Below, in pieces: positions 46,991 through 55,316 of a stretch of 64,000 bases of DNA. Numbering within the stretch: position 1 is the first letter of the stretch; every line of letters starts with the position of its first letter. A program made the translations under genes and the position numbers. Where the stretch lies: the NCBI GenBank assembly GCA_035342095.1, contig DAOQWL010000001.1, positions 62,001-126,000 on the forward strand. The letters run 5' to 3'. This DNA comes from PLanc-01 sp035342095. Lineage in GTDB: Bacteria > Planctomycetota > Phycisphaerae > Sedimentisphaerales > Anaerobacaceae. The notes under the pieces are model-generated. The model did not search any database. It was not told the origin of the DNA and saw only the letters and a list, made by a program, of their open reading frames with translations.

Positions 46991-47248
46991 GGGGGAAGGC
47001 GACGTCGAACCGGTGTCGAGCACGCCAGGAGGCCATGACCCCTATATGTTGTGGTATGGCGTACAAATGGTCAATGTGTAGTGTTTCGTCCTGGCCGAAT
47101 CTGTGAGTCCTGCGGTCTCTGTCCCGGCTGGATCTGGAAGATGCCCGTCGATGTCTGTGGTATTATGGGACTCGCCAGTCGATCCGTGTTTGTCTGGTCC
47201 GAACTGGTGGACTTCCGGCCAAAAAGGGCAAAATCTCCGAAAAAGTTA

Positions 47249-47277
47249 TTGCCAGCAAAGGGGTTGACGATTATGAT
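47249..47277 (+). promoter_or_regulatory. predicted promoter of the nusA leader / ncRNA candidate
   Basis: TTGCCA (47249-47254) and TATGAT (47272-47277), spacer 17. Start near 47284, about 354 bases before nusA. Confidence 0.5.
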
Positions 47278-47283
47278 GACGTG

Positions 47284-47616
47284 TTCGGTAGTAGAATTGA
47301 TGGCTACCACAGCGTCTAGCACAGTGAAGAGGTGCAAGGAATGGCTCTTGAGTGGGTGTGTGAATAGTGCGGCGGCATGGGCATATGAGGCATAGGGTGC
47401 GCTGCATTCTTGCACACACGGCGACTGTGGAATCGGAGTTTCTGCTTCAATGTCCGCGTGCCGGTGAGGTTGAAGATGGGGTTTGGCTTTTTGGGCTCGC
47501 TGAAGGGTCAAGCCGCTCTCGGAGGCAACTGATGTAGGCGAAGGGAAGATGACAACCTCAGTCGGGCAGCGGCATTGGAAAGTGGGAACAGGCAACGGCG
47601 TCCCACTCTTTTTTTT
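47284..47616 (+). ncRNA. candidate structured RNA or attenuator leader upstream of nusA
   Basis: A promoter-to-terminator unit of about 330 bases with no supported gene. Possible helices are GTGTGTG 47356-47362 with CACACAC 47413-47419, GAGGTTG 47466-47472 with CAACCTC 47553-47559, and GGCTT 47485-47489 with AAGCC 47510-47514. It ends in the terminator hairpin 47581-47616. I could not match it to tmRNA, RNase P, 6S or SRP RNA. It may be a standalone ncRNA or a leader in which termination controls nusA, since NusA itself affects termination. Confidence 0.4.
47581..47616 (+). terminator. intrinsic terminator 21 bases before nusA
   Basis: AGTGGGA (47581-47587) pairs fully with TCCCACT (47601-47607) and is followed by C and eight T. 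It must be passed to express nusA from the upstream promoter, so it may act as an attenuator. Confidence 0.7.
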
Positions 47617-47637
47617 GGCTTGTGGAAAAAGGGGATC

Positions 47638-48873
47638 ATGAACCAGGAACTGCTGAGAATCGTGGACAACATCGCGAGGGACAAGAACATCGACAAAGAG
47701 TCGATCTTTGCCGATCTGGAGGAGGCTATGGTCTCTGCGGTTCGCAAGCACTTCGCCGACGCGGAGAGCGCGATTGTCGTTCAGATCGACCGGGCCAGTG
47801 GTGCGGTGACCGCGTTCAAGGACAATCAGCCCATCGATATCAAGCGTCTGGGGCGGATCCCCGCGCAGACCGCCAAGCAAGTCATGATCCAGAAGCTTCG
47901 CGCCGACGAGCGGGACAGCATCTTCAGCGAATTCGTTCAGCGCAAAGGGCAGCTCGTCAGCGGGTCGGTGGTTCGGTATGAGGGAGGGGCCCTGGTGGTC
48001 AACCTGGACCATTGGACGGAAGGCATCATGCCGAAGGGCGAGCAGATCATGGGCCAGACCCACCGAGCCGGCGAGCGGGTCCGCTGCCTGATTCTCGACG
48101 TGAAGGAGTCGGCCAGCCAGGTGAAGATCATCCTGTCGCGGACGCACCCGGATTTCATCCGCCGGCTGTTCGAGTCGGAGGTGCCCGAGATCGCCGAGGG
48201 GATCATCGAGGTCCGCGCCCTGGCTCGCGAGGCGGGGTATCGCAGCAAGGTGGCCGTGATGTCCTTCGACGACAAGGTGGACCCGGTCGGCGCCTGCGTG
48301 GGCGTCCGAGGCAGCCGGATCAAGAACATCGTCGACGAGTTGGGAGGCGAGAAGATCGACATCGTCCGCTGGAACGACTCTTCGCAGGTTCTCGTGGCGA
48401 ATGCCCTGATGCCGGCGAAGGTCAGCGAGATCGCGCTGTGTTTCGAGCTGGGTCGCGCGACGGTCGTCGTGGAGGAGGATCAGTTGAGCCTGGCCATCGG
48501 CAAGCACGGGCAGAACGTCCGTCTTGCGGCCCGGCTGACGGGCTGGGACATCGATATCCTGACCCCGGACGAGTACAATCAGGGAATCGAGCGGCTGGCC
48601 GGATGTGTCAAGGGGATCGAGGGGGCTGAGGATGTCCTCGTGGACAAGCTCATCGCCCTGGGGATCATCTCGGTGCTCGATCTGGACGACGTGGGTCCCG
48701 ACCCGCTCGTGGCGGAACTCAAACTGGACCGGGGACTGGCCGAGAGGCTGGTCGAGAAAGCGGATCGTGAAGCCAAGGCATTGACCGCGGAGGCGGATCA
48801 GAAGCAGGCGCAGAAACAACTGGCTCAGCAAGCGAAGACGTCGGAGACGACGTACCGAGAGGATGCGGAGTAA
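47638..48873 (+). CDS. nusA: transcription termination/antitermination factor NusA
   Basis: The 411-residue RNA polymerase-binding factor affects pausing, termination and antitermination. It has the N-terminal domain (about 1-125, ending with KLRADERDSIFSEF), an S1 domain (about 130-200, GQLVSGSVVRYEGGALVV), and two KH domains (VGVRGSRIKNIVDELGGEKIDIV and LAIGKHGQNVRLAARLTG, the GxxG loops at about 225 and 290). A C-terminal helix-hairpin-helix-like part comes last. ATG 47638 has AAGGGG close upstream. The order nusA-infB-rbfA is the classic one, without rimP before it. Confidence 0.95.
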   Translation: MNQELLRIVDNIARDKNIDKESIFADLEEAMVSAVRKHFADAESAIVVQIDRASGAVTAFKDNQPIDIKRLGRIPAQTAKQVMIQKLRADERDSIFSEFVQRKGQLVSGSVVRYEGGALVVNLDHWTEGIMPKGEQIMGQTHRAGERVRCLILDVKESASQVKIILSRTHPDFIRRLFESEVPEIAEGIIEVRALAREAGYRSKVAVMSFDDKVDPVGACVGVRGSRIKNIVDELGGEKIDIVRWNDSSQVLVANALMPAKVSEIALCFELGRATVVVEEDQLSLAIGKHGQNVRLAARLTGWDIDILTPDEYNQGIERLAGCVKGIEGAEDVLVDKLIALGIISVLDLDDVGPDPLVAELKLDRGLAERLVEKADREAKALTAEADQKQAQKQLAQQAKTSETTYREDAE

Positions 48874-48887
48874 TACGTGGAGGCTTT

Positions 48888-51617
48888 TTGGCTACTACAA
48901 GGGTCTATATCTTAGCTCGGGAACTTGGGGTCAAGAGTTCTGCGATTGTGAAGAAATGCCAGGATGAAGGCCTGGACGTCCGGAACCACATGGCCACGAT
49001 CTCCGCGGGGCTGGCTGCGACGATTCGGGAATGGTTCAGCGAGGGCGAGAATCTCACGACGGTGGAAACGGCCGATCGGGTCGATTTGGAGGAGGTCCGC
49101 GTGCGAAGGAAGCCCAAGCATGCGGAGGCGGACGAAGCCCTGGGCGAATCCGAGGACTACGGGGAGACCGACGTGTCCGTGCTGGAGCCGGCGGAGTCCC
49201 TGGCAGTGGAGGCGACGGCTCCTGTCGAACCCGCAGTGGTCGAGACGCCGTCGATTGAGGTCGTCGAGCCGCAACCCGTCGAGGTCGCGCATCCCGCGGT
49301 GCCGGCTCCGGTGGTCGCCCCGGCGCCGATGGCGGCGCCTGCGCCGCAGGAGGTGCCCCTGGTCGCGGCGCCGGAGAAACCCGTCGAGCCGCCCAAGCCC
49401 GTGGTGAAGCCGAAGGAGCCCCTCGTGGTCCTGCCGGCCGGTCCGATGCTGGACAAACCCAGACCTGCCAAGCTCAGCGGGCCCAAGGTCGTCCGCGTCG
49501 AGGCGCCGGAGCCGCTGGATCGTCCGCGATCCCGCTTCAAACCGCGTTACGACGCCCCGGTGACCGAGCCTCTGATGTACAGCAGGGGCAGACCCGCCCC
49601 TGCGGCGACCTCCGAGGCGTCCGACAAGAAAGGCTTGAAGCCGCGAGGCAGCAAGGACCGCACGCACGGCCGGCGAAAAGAAGAAGTGGACGACGAAGCC
49701 AAGAAGAGCAAGCTCCACAAGAACTGGCGTCAGCGGGATATCGAGGAGAGGCAGGCGCGTCTGACTGCTGCAGGCGGGGAGGGTTTGCGCCTGCGACCCA
49801 CGCGTCGGATCGCCTCCAAGGCCTCTCACGAGAGCGCCGCTCCCTCGCGGCCCAGAAGCGTCACGGTCAGCGAGCCGATCATCGTGAAGGACCTGTCCGC
49901 CGCCCTGGCGGTCAAGGCCACGGACATCATCAGCAAGCTGATGCAGCAGGGGGTCATGGCTACGGCCAATCAGGCGATCAGCAGCGAAGTGGCGGAACTG
50001 GTGGCGCTGGAGTTCGAAACGGAGCTGATCGTCCAGCGAAAGGCGACGCTGGAAGAGGAAATCCAGAAGGAGTTCGATCAGCGAGAGCGCAAGAACCTCA
50101 AAAAACGGCCCATTGTGGCGGCCATGCTGGGACACGTGGACCACGGCAAGACGAGCCTGCTGGACCGCATCCGCAAGACGCACGTGGCGGCAGGCGAGGC
50201 CGGCGGCATCACGCAGCACACGGGCGCCTACTCGGTGAGCTGGGACGACAAGACGGTGGCGTTCCTGGACACGCCGGGCCACGAGGCGTTCACTGCCATG
50301 CGGGCCCGCGGCGCCAACATGACGGACATCGTCGTGCTCGTGGTCGCGGCCGACGACGGGGTCATGCCCCAGACGATCGAGGCGATCGCCCACAGCAAGG
50401 CCGCGGGCGTCGCCATCATCGTGGCGCTCAACAAGATCGACCTGCCGGGCTACGACATCAATCGCATTTACGCGCAACTATCGGAACACGGCCTGGCTCC
50501 CACCGAGTGGGGCGGCCAGACCGAAGTCGTCAAGACCAGCGCCACGACCGGCCAGGGCGTGTCCGATCTGCTCGAGGCGCTCGATTACGTGTCCGAGCTG
50601 CTTGGACTGAAGGCCGATGATACGATCCCCGCCACCGGCTGGGTCGTCGAGGCCAGGATGTCGAGCACGGAAGGACCCACCGCGACGCTCCTGATCAAGG
50701 AAGGCCGGCTCGAAAAGGGCGACATCATCCTGGCGGGCAAGGCCTACGGGCGCGTCCGAACGATGACCGACAGCTATGGCAAGAAGCTCAAGGTGGCGAC
50801 GACATCCATGCCCGTTGCGGTGGCCGGTCTGAGCGACGTCCCTCTGGCGGGCGACCGGTTCTATTGTCTCAAGGACATCAACCGGGCCAAGGCCGCGGCG
50901 GAAGAGAACAAGCTGCGAGCCCGAGAGAAGTCGCTGGCCGAGCGGACGCAGGTCACCATGGAGAACCTGTTCAGCCAGATCGAGGCGGGCAACGTCAAGG
51001 AATTGAACCTCATCATCCGCGCCGACGTGCAGGGCTCGGTCGACGTGCTGAAGAAGTACCTGTCCGAGCTGAGCACCAGCGAGGTGCGTTTGAACATCCT
51101 GCAGGCGATGCCGGGCGGGATTACGGAAGGCGATGTCCTTCTGGCGGAGGCCTCCAACGCGATCATCATCGGCTTCAACGTTGTGGCCGACGAGCGAGCG
51201 CAGCGGGTGGCCGAGGCCGAGGGGGTCGATATCCGGCTATACAACATCATCTACCGCATCACGGACGATCTGAGGAAGTCGATGGCCGGTCTGCTGGAGC
51301 CGGAAGAGCAGGAGCGGGCCCTGGGTCGCGCGATGGTCCGGGCCACGTTCAAGGTCTCCCGAATCGGGACGGTAGCCGGCTGCTTTGTCACGAACGGAGT
51401 GGCGGCAAAGCACGCCAAGGTTCGCCTGATTCGCAACAACATCGTGGTGCGCGACAATGTGGCCATCGAGTCCCTCAAGCATTTCAAGGACGACGCCCGA
51501 GAAGTCAAAACCGGGTTGGAGTGTGGCGTGAAGCTGGCCGGGTTTGATGATATCAAAGTGGACGACGTCCTGGACTTTTATGAGATCGTCAAGGTGGCCA
51601 GAACGCTGGGATCGTGA
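48888..51617 (+). CDS. infB: translation initiation factor IF-2
   Basis: The 909-residue GTPase delivers initiator tRNA to the 30S subunit. An IF2_N domain (VYILARELGVKSSAIVKKCQ) is followed by a long Pro/Ala/Glu-rich linker (about 75-310), then a second IF2_N-like region (about 325-385). The G domain has GHVDHGKTS (G1, about 412), DTPGHEAF (G3) and NKIDLPG (G4), and the domains II-IV follow. The start is TTG 48888, supported by GTGGAGG 5-6 bases upstream, a rare start that may limit expression. It begins 14 bases after nusA. Confidence 0.96.
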   Translation: MATTRVYILARELGVKSSAIVKKCQDEGLDVRNHMATISAGLAATIREWFSEGENLTTVETADRVDLEEVRVRRKPKHAEADEALGESEDYGETDVSVLEPAESLAVEATAPVEPAVVETPSIEVVEPQPVEVAHPAVPAPVVAPAPMAAPAPQEVPLVAAPEKPVEPPKPVVKPKEPLVVLPAGPMLDKPRPAKLSGPKVVRVEAPEPLDRPRSRFKPRYDAPVTEPLMYSRGRPAPAATSEASDKKGLKPRGSKDRTHGRRKEEVDDEAKKSKLHKNWRQRDIEERQARLTAAGGEGLRLRPTRRIASKASHESAAPSRPRSVTVSEPIIVKDLSAALAVKATDIISKLMQQGVMATANQAISSEVAELVALEFETELIVQRKATLEEEIQKEFDQRERKNLKKRPIVAAMLGHVDHGKTSLLDRIRKTHVAAGEAGGITQHTGAYSVSWDDKTVAFLDTPGHEAFTAMRARGANMTDIVVLVVAADDGVMPQTIEAIAHSKAAGVAIIVALNKIDLPGYDINRIYAQLSEHGLAPTEWGGQTEVVKTSATTGQGVSDLLEALDYVSELLGLKADDTIPATGWVVEARMSSTEGPTATLLIKEGRLEKGDIILAGKAYGRVRTMTDSYGKKLKVATTSMPVAVAGLSDVPLAGDRFYCLKDINRAKAAAEENKLRAREKSLAERTQVTMENLFSQIEAGNVKELNLIIRADVQGSVDVLKKYLSELSTSEVRLNILQAMPGGITEGDVLLAEASNAIIIGFNVVADERAQRVAEAEGVDIRLYNIIYRITDDLRKSMAGLLEPEEQERALGRAMVRATFKVSRIGTVAGCFVTNGVAAKHAKVRLIRNNIVVRDNVAIESLKHFKDDAREVKTGLECGVKLAGFDDIKVDDVLDFYEIVKVARTLGS

Positions 51618-51653
51618 GATCCGTGGGGTCGCCGGCCCTAAGGAAGATACCCT

Positions 51654-52037
51654 ATGCCGACGCGAAGGCAGGAGAAGGTGGCCCGCGTAATCCGGGAGGT
51701 GGTCAGCGACGCGATCGCGAATCACCTGAACGACCCGCGGATCACCGGTTTCGTCAGTGTCACACGGGTGGCCGTCATGGCGGACCTGCGCAGTGCGGAT
51801 GTGTACTTGAGCGTCTTCGCTTCGGATGCGTCCGCCCAGGACAAGACGTTCGCCGCGATCACGCACGCGCGGACGCGGATTCAGTCGTTCCTGGCGGAGT
51901 CGCTCGATATGAAGTTCTGTCCCGTGCTGCGTTTTCACGTGGACGAGCAGTTTCGCAAGACGTTGGATGTGATGAGGTTGATCGATGAAGTGGCGGGTGA
52001 ACGCCGAAAGCTGGAAGACGCCGAGCCGCAGGAGTGA
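51654..52037 (+). CDS. rbfA: ribosome-binding factor A
   Basis: The 127-residue cold-shock-type factor binds the 30S subunit and helps mature the 16S 5' end. Features are TRRQEKVARVIREVVSDAI at the start, DPRITGFVSVTRVAVMADLRSADVYLSVF and LRFHVDEQFRKTLDVMRLI, which is the KH-like RbfA pattern. AAGGAAG precedes the ATG. It lies 36 bases after infB, as in many bacteria. Confidence 0.94.
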   Translation: MPTRRQEKVARVIREVVSDAIANHLNDPRITGFVSVTRVAVMADLRSADVYLSVFASDASAQDKTFAAITHARTRIQSFLAESLDMKFCPVLRFHVDEQFRKTLDVMRLIDEVAGERRKLEDAEPQE

Positions 52038-52131
52038 CGGGGCGCCTCTGCTGCCGCCCCGGCCGACGTTCGGCGACGCCCGCATTCCGGATTGGTGACG
52101 TTGCCGACCTGCTGGGGTATCTGGAAGGGCC

Positions 52132-52794
52132 ATGAAGAATAGCAAGGAATACGCTCAACGGCTTCACAAGTTGTACCGGGAATTGAAGCGCGTGCACCCG
52201 AAGATCGAGCGGCCGACGTATGAGGATCCGGCCGAGGCTTTGATTTGGGGGATCATCAGCGAGAGACTGAGCGAAGCGGCGACCAGCAGGGCCCTGAGGG
52301 AGATTCGGACGTCCTTCGTGGACTGGAACGATCTGCGCGTCGCGCGGGTCGAGGAGATCGCCGAGGCGCTGGGCTCGAACGCGCCCGCGGGGCGCGACGC
52401 CGCGATGTCGCTCACCGCGGCGCTGCGGGCGATTTTCGACGAGCACCACAAGATCAGTCTCGCGATCCTCAAGAAACTTGGGAAACGGCCCGCCCGGGAG
52501 GGGCTCGAAAAGATCCGGGGGGTCAGCCGGTTCGTGATCAACTACTGCATGTTGACGTCGATGGAGGCCCATGCCGTGCCGCTGACGCAGAACATGATCG
52601 AGTACCTTCGCCGCCACGGGGCGATCTCCGTCGATGCGGATGAAGAGGATATAGAAGGTTTTCTGACTCGTCAGATCGCCGCCAAGGACGCCTACGAGTT
52701 CTACGCCCTTCTGCGCCGGGAGAGCGAATCCCCGAAGCTGGGAAAGAAGCCTCGGCAGGCGGCCCGCAAGAACGGCAAGGCGAAGCGCAAATGA
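52132..52794 (+). CDS. HhH-GPD-superfamily protein (endonuclease III-like), lacking catalytic residues
   Basis: The 220-residue protein resembles the HhH-GPD fold of DNA glycosylases. Its N-terminal half (DPAEALIWGIISERLSEAATSRAL) is like the start of endonuclease III. A helix-hairpin-helix, IRGVSRFVINYC, lies at about 130-141. In endonuclease III the equivalent is GVGRKTAN with the catalytic Lys, and here that position is Phe. The following VDTH catalytic Asp is replaced (AVPLTQN). No C-terminal 4Fe-4S cysteines are seen. The tail is basic (KKPRQAARKNGKAKRK). It is probably a DNA- or RNA-binding protein without glycosylase action. It is in line with rbfA and hisG. Confidence 0.65.
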   Translation: MKNSKEYAQRLHKLYRELKRVHPKIERPTYEDPAEALIWGIISERLSEAATSRALREIRTSFVDWNDLRVARVEEIAEALGSNAPAGRDAAMSLTAALRAIFDEHHKISLAILKKLGKRPAREGLEKIRGVSRFVINYCMLTSMEAHAVPLTQNMIEYLRRHGAISVDADEEDIEGFLTRQIAAKDAYEFYALLRRESESPKLGKKPRQAARKNGKAKRK

Positions 52795-52857
52795 CGGTCT
52801 CTCTCCCGCGGGGCGAGGACCGTCGGACGATGACAGTGGGTTGTATACGGAGTGAAT

Positions 52858-53736
52858 GTGGCATCCGAACGAATTCTGAAGCTCGGCCTCCCTGCGGGCA
52901 GTCTGCAGAAGGCCACGGTGGACCTGTTCGACAAGGCGGGTCTCCATATTTCCGATTCCAAACGAAGCTATTTCCCCGCCGTGGACGACGAGGAAATCCA
53001 GCTCGTCTATCTTCGCGCCCAGGAGATCGGTCGCTACGTCGGGGACGGCGTTCTGGACGCGGGCATCACCGGCTTCGACTGGATCCAGGAGAACGCCTGC
53101 GACGTCACAGAGGTCTGCGAGCTGCCCTACAGCAAGGCGACCAGCAACCCCGCCCGATGGGTCCTCGCGGTGCCGAGTGAATCCAAGGTGTCCCGGGCGG
53201 AAGACCTCGACGGCGGGATCGTCGCGACGGAGCTGGTCGGGGTCACGAAGCGGTACTTCGAGGACAAGGGCGTTCGCGTCCGGGTCGAGTTCAGTTGGGG
53301 GGCGACGGAAGTCAAGGCCCGCCTCGTCGACGCGATCGTCGAGTTGACCGAGACCGGGACCTCGCTGCGGGCGAACAACCTGCGGATCGTCGACACGGTG
53401 ATCGTCTCGACGACCCGGTTCATCGCCAACAAGGCCGCCTGGCAGGATTCCTTCAAGCGGGAAAAGATCGAGAATATCAGTATCCTGCTGCGGGCGGCGA
53501 TCGCCGCGCGGGGGATGGTCGGTCTGAAGATGAACGTCCGCAAGGCGGATCTGGACTCCGTGCTCCAGGTGCTGCCTGCGGTGAAGAGTCCGACGGTGTC
53601 CAGCCTGGCCAATTCGGACTACGTGGCTATCGAGGTCATCATCGACGAGACGGTGGAACGGTCCCTGGTCCCCGCGCTGAAGCGCGCCGGCGCCTCGGGC
53701 ATCATTACGTATCCTTTGAACAAGGTGATTCACTGA
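52858..53736 (+). CDS. hisG: ATP phosphoribosyltransferase (long form)
   Basis: The 292-residue HisG carries out the first step of histidine synthesis, joining ATP and PRPP. N-terminal LGLPAGSLQKATVDLF, AGITGFDW and the pattern ATELVGVTKRYFEDKG are typical, followed by the ETGTSLRANNLRIV PRPP-binding loop. The C-terminal 75 residues (MVGLKMNVRKADLDSVLQVLP) are the ACT-like HisG_C domain, so this is the long, HisZ-independent form. I chose the GTG 52858 because GGAG lies 5 bases upstream; a GTG at 52852 is possible. The stop overlaps the next ATG by one base (TGATG). Confidence 0.93.
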   Translation: MASERILKLGLPAGSLQKATVDLFDKAGLHISDSKRSYFPAVDDEEIQLVYLRAQEIGRYVGDGVLDAGITGFDWIQENACDVTEVCELPYSKATSNPARWVLAVPSESKVSRAEDLDGGIVATELVGVTKRYFEDKGVRVRVEFSWGATEVKARLVDAIVELTETGTSLRANNLRIVDTVIVSTTRFIANKAAWQDSFKREKIENISILLRAAIAARGMVGLKMNVRKADLDSVLQVLPAVKSPTVSSLANSDYVAIEVIIDETVERSLVPALKRAGASGIITYPLNKVIH

Positions 53737-55247
53737 TGAACAGGACTGATGTGCGGATGGGTGTGTCCCGCCTCGTCGCGGGACTGGGCGTTCTGTGTGT
53801 GACGGCCGTCGGCATGGCGGCGTCCCGATCGAGACCGGCTCCGGAGATCGTTCCCCAGAGCGGCTCCGTCGTGGCGAGGATCGGCGACTTCGCGATCACG
53901 AGGGATGACGTGGCGCGCCGGCTCCTCCAGGGACTGCGGCCCCACGAGGAGGAGTTCCAGCGGGAGTTCCAGCCGCCGACCGCGCAAGAGGTGGTCCGCG
54001 CGCTGCTGGCGGAGAAGGCGACCAGCATGGAAGGTCGCAGGCTCGGCTACCTGCAGGACGACCAGATCCACACCAGCGTCTCGCAGTTCGAGCAGCAGCA
54101 GATCGTCGGGCGGATGCTGCAGGCCGAGCTGGGCAGCAAGCTGACGGTCGAAGATGCCGAGATCGAGCGTCTGATGAAGGAGAACCCGAAGGCGACGCGC
54201 GAGCAGGCGAAGGCCGCGGCGGAACGCAACAAGGTGATCCATCTCCGCGAGCAGTTTTACGCCCAGGTGAGCGAGAAGCGGGGCCTCAAGAAGATGACCG
54301 AGAACCTCGCCCGGGCGGCCGAGATCCACGAGCGGCTCCTCACGAAGCCCCTCCAGCCGCGGTCGCAGGGGCAATACTGGATCGCGAACAGCCAGATCGC
54401 GACCGACCTGTCGGACGAGGAGCGGAATCTGCCCCTGGCGGTCTATGAGGGCGGGCAGGTCACCCTGAAGGACTGGTTCATATACCTGTGCAACGCGGCG
54501 CCGCCTCGCCGGCCGAAGGATCTGGGGACCCCCGAGGGGGTGGAGAAGCTGCTGGACGGCTCGTTGCGCCTGCCCATTCTGGCCGCCGAGGCCCAGGCCC
54601 GTGGATACGACAAAATCGCCGAGGTCCGCCGCGACGTCCGGAGGCTCGAGGACCAGCGGTTGCTGGGCAAGACGCAGGAAATGAAGACCCGGCACATTCA
54701 GCAGCCGACGCCCGAGCAGGTGAAGGAGTACTACGAGAAGGACCCGCAGCGATTCTCGTCCCCTGCGGTCCTGAAGGCCGATCAGATCTGGTGCCCGGAC
54801 GAGGAGACCGCCAGGAAGGTCAAGGAACTGCTGAGCGGAGGCGCCGACTTCCAGACGGTCAAGAAGGAGCAGTCCCTTCAGAAGGACACCGAGTTCTACA
54901 GCCTGTCGGCGGGGACGGAAGGTCCCTTCTGGGCCGATTTGTGGAAGAACGAGCCGAATCAGATCGTCGGCCCGATGCGGGGCTTCTACGGTGCCGGCGT
55001 CAAGTGGCGGATCGTGAAGGTCCTGGAGAAGACGCCGGCCCAGGTGAAACCGTTCTCCGAGCAGCTTGGGAACTCCGTCAAGTGGGCGCTCTTTGCCGAG
55101 TGGCGACAGCAGGCCCTGAAGGACTTCGAGCAGGAGATGCTCGCGAAGTACCCCCACGAGGTCTTCTTCGACCAGATCCGGGATCTGGACGCGCTGGAGA
55201 TCGCGGCGAAGCAGCCGGACGATCCGCGGGCGGGAGCAGGGATGTGA
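53736..55247 (+). CDS. SurA/PpiC-type periplasmic peptidyl-prolyl isomerase-like protein
   Basis: The 503-residue protein has a signal-like hydrophobic leader (about 8-28). SurA-like helices follow (ITRDDVARRLLQGL, QFEQQQIVGRML). The region of about 320-430 is parvulin-like (KTRHIQQPTPEQVKEYYE, ADQIWCPDEETARKVKEL, GPMRGFYGAGVKWRIVKVLE). Such proteins help fold outer-membrane proteins. The PPIase active-site residues are not clearly kept. It starts at the one-base overlap with the hisG stop and is followed by two Lpt-type permeases, consistent with a role in the outer-membrane assembly region. Confidence 0.7.
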   Translation: MNRTDVRMGVSRLVAGLGVLCVTAVGMAASRSRPAPEIVPQSGSVVARIGDFAITRDDVARRLLQGLRPHEEEFQREFQPPTAQEVVRALLAEKATSMEGRRLGYLQDDQIHTSVSQFEQQQIVGRMLQAELGSKLTVEDAEIERLMKENPKATREQAKAAAERNKVIHLREQFYAQVSEKRGLKKMTENLARAAEIHERLLTKPLQPRSQGQYWIANSQIATDLSDEERNLPLAVYEGGQVTLKDWFIYLCNAAPPRRPKDLGTPEGVEKLLDGSLRLPILAAEAQARGYDKIAEVRRDVRRLEDQRLLGKTQEMKTRHIQQPTPEQVKEYYEKDPQRFSSPAVLKADQIWCPDEETARKVKELLSGGADFQTVKKEQSLQKDTEFYSLSAGTEGPFWADLWKNEPNQIVGPMRGFYGAGVKWRIVKVLEKTPAQVKPFSEQLGNSVKWALFAEWRQQALKDFEQEMLAKYPHEVFFDQIRDLDALEIAAKQPDDPRAGAGM

Positions 55248-55316
55248 CATTCGCCCGCCCGGACGATCCGGCGGGCTGAGTACCGGGAACCGACGGGCAC
55301 GCAGGCGATTGGGACG

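Larger units (their letters stand above)
46921..47637. other. 717-base divergent region between dapB and nusA
   Basis: Holds the dapB promoter, a plus-strand promoter 47249-47277 and the structured stretch 47284-47616. A frame at 47051-47395 has no likeness to any family and is not called. No rimP gene is present before nusA. Confidence 0.5.

Noticed and set aside
47051..47395. 114-residue frame upstream of nusA
   Set aside because: No family likeness, and it overlaps a predicted promoter and RNA unit. Start and composition look random.
47284..47616. Known RNA classes for the nusA upstream unit (tmRNA, RNase P, 6S, SRP, T-box)
   Set aside because: I looked for their hallmark sequences and did not find them, so it is only called a candidate ncRNA/leader.
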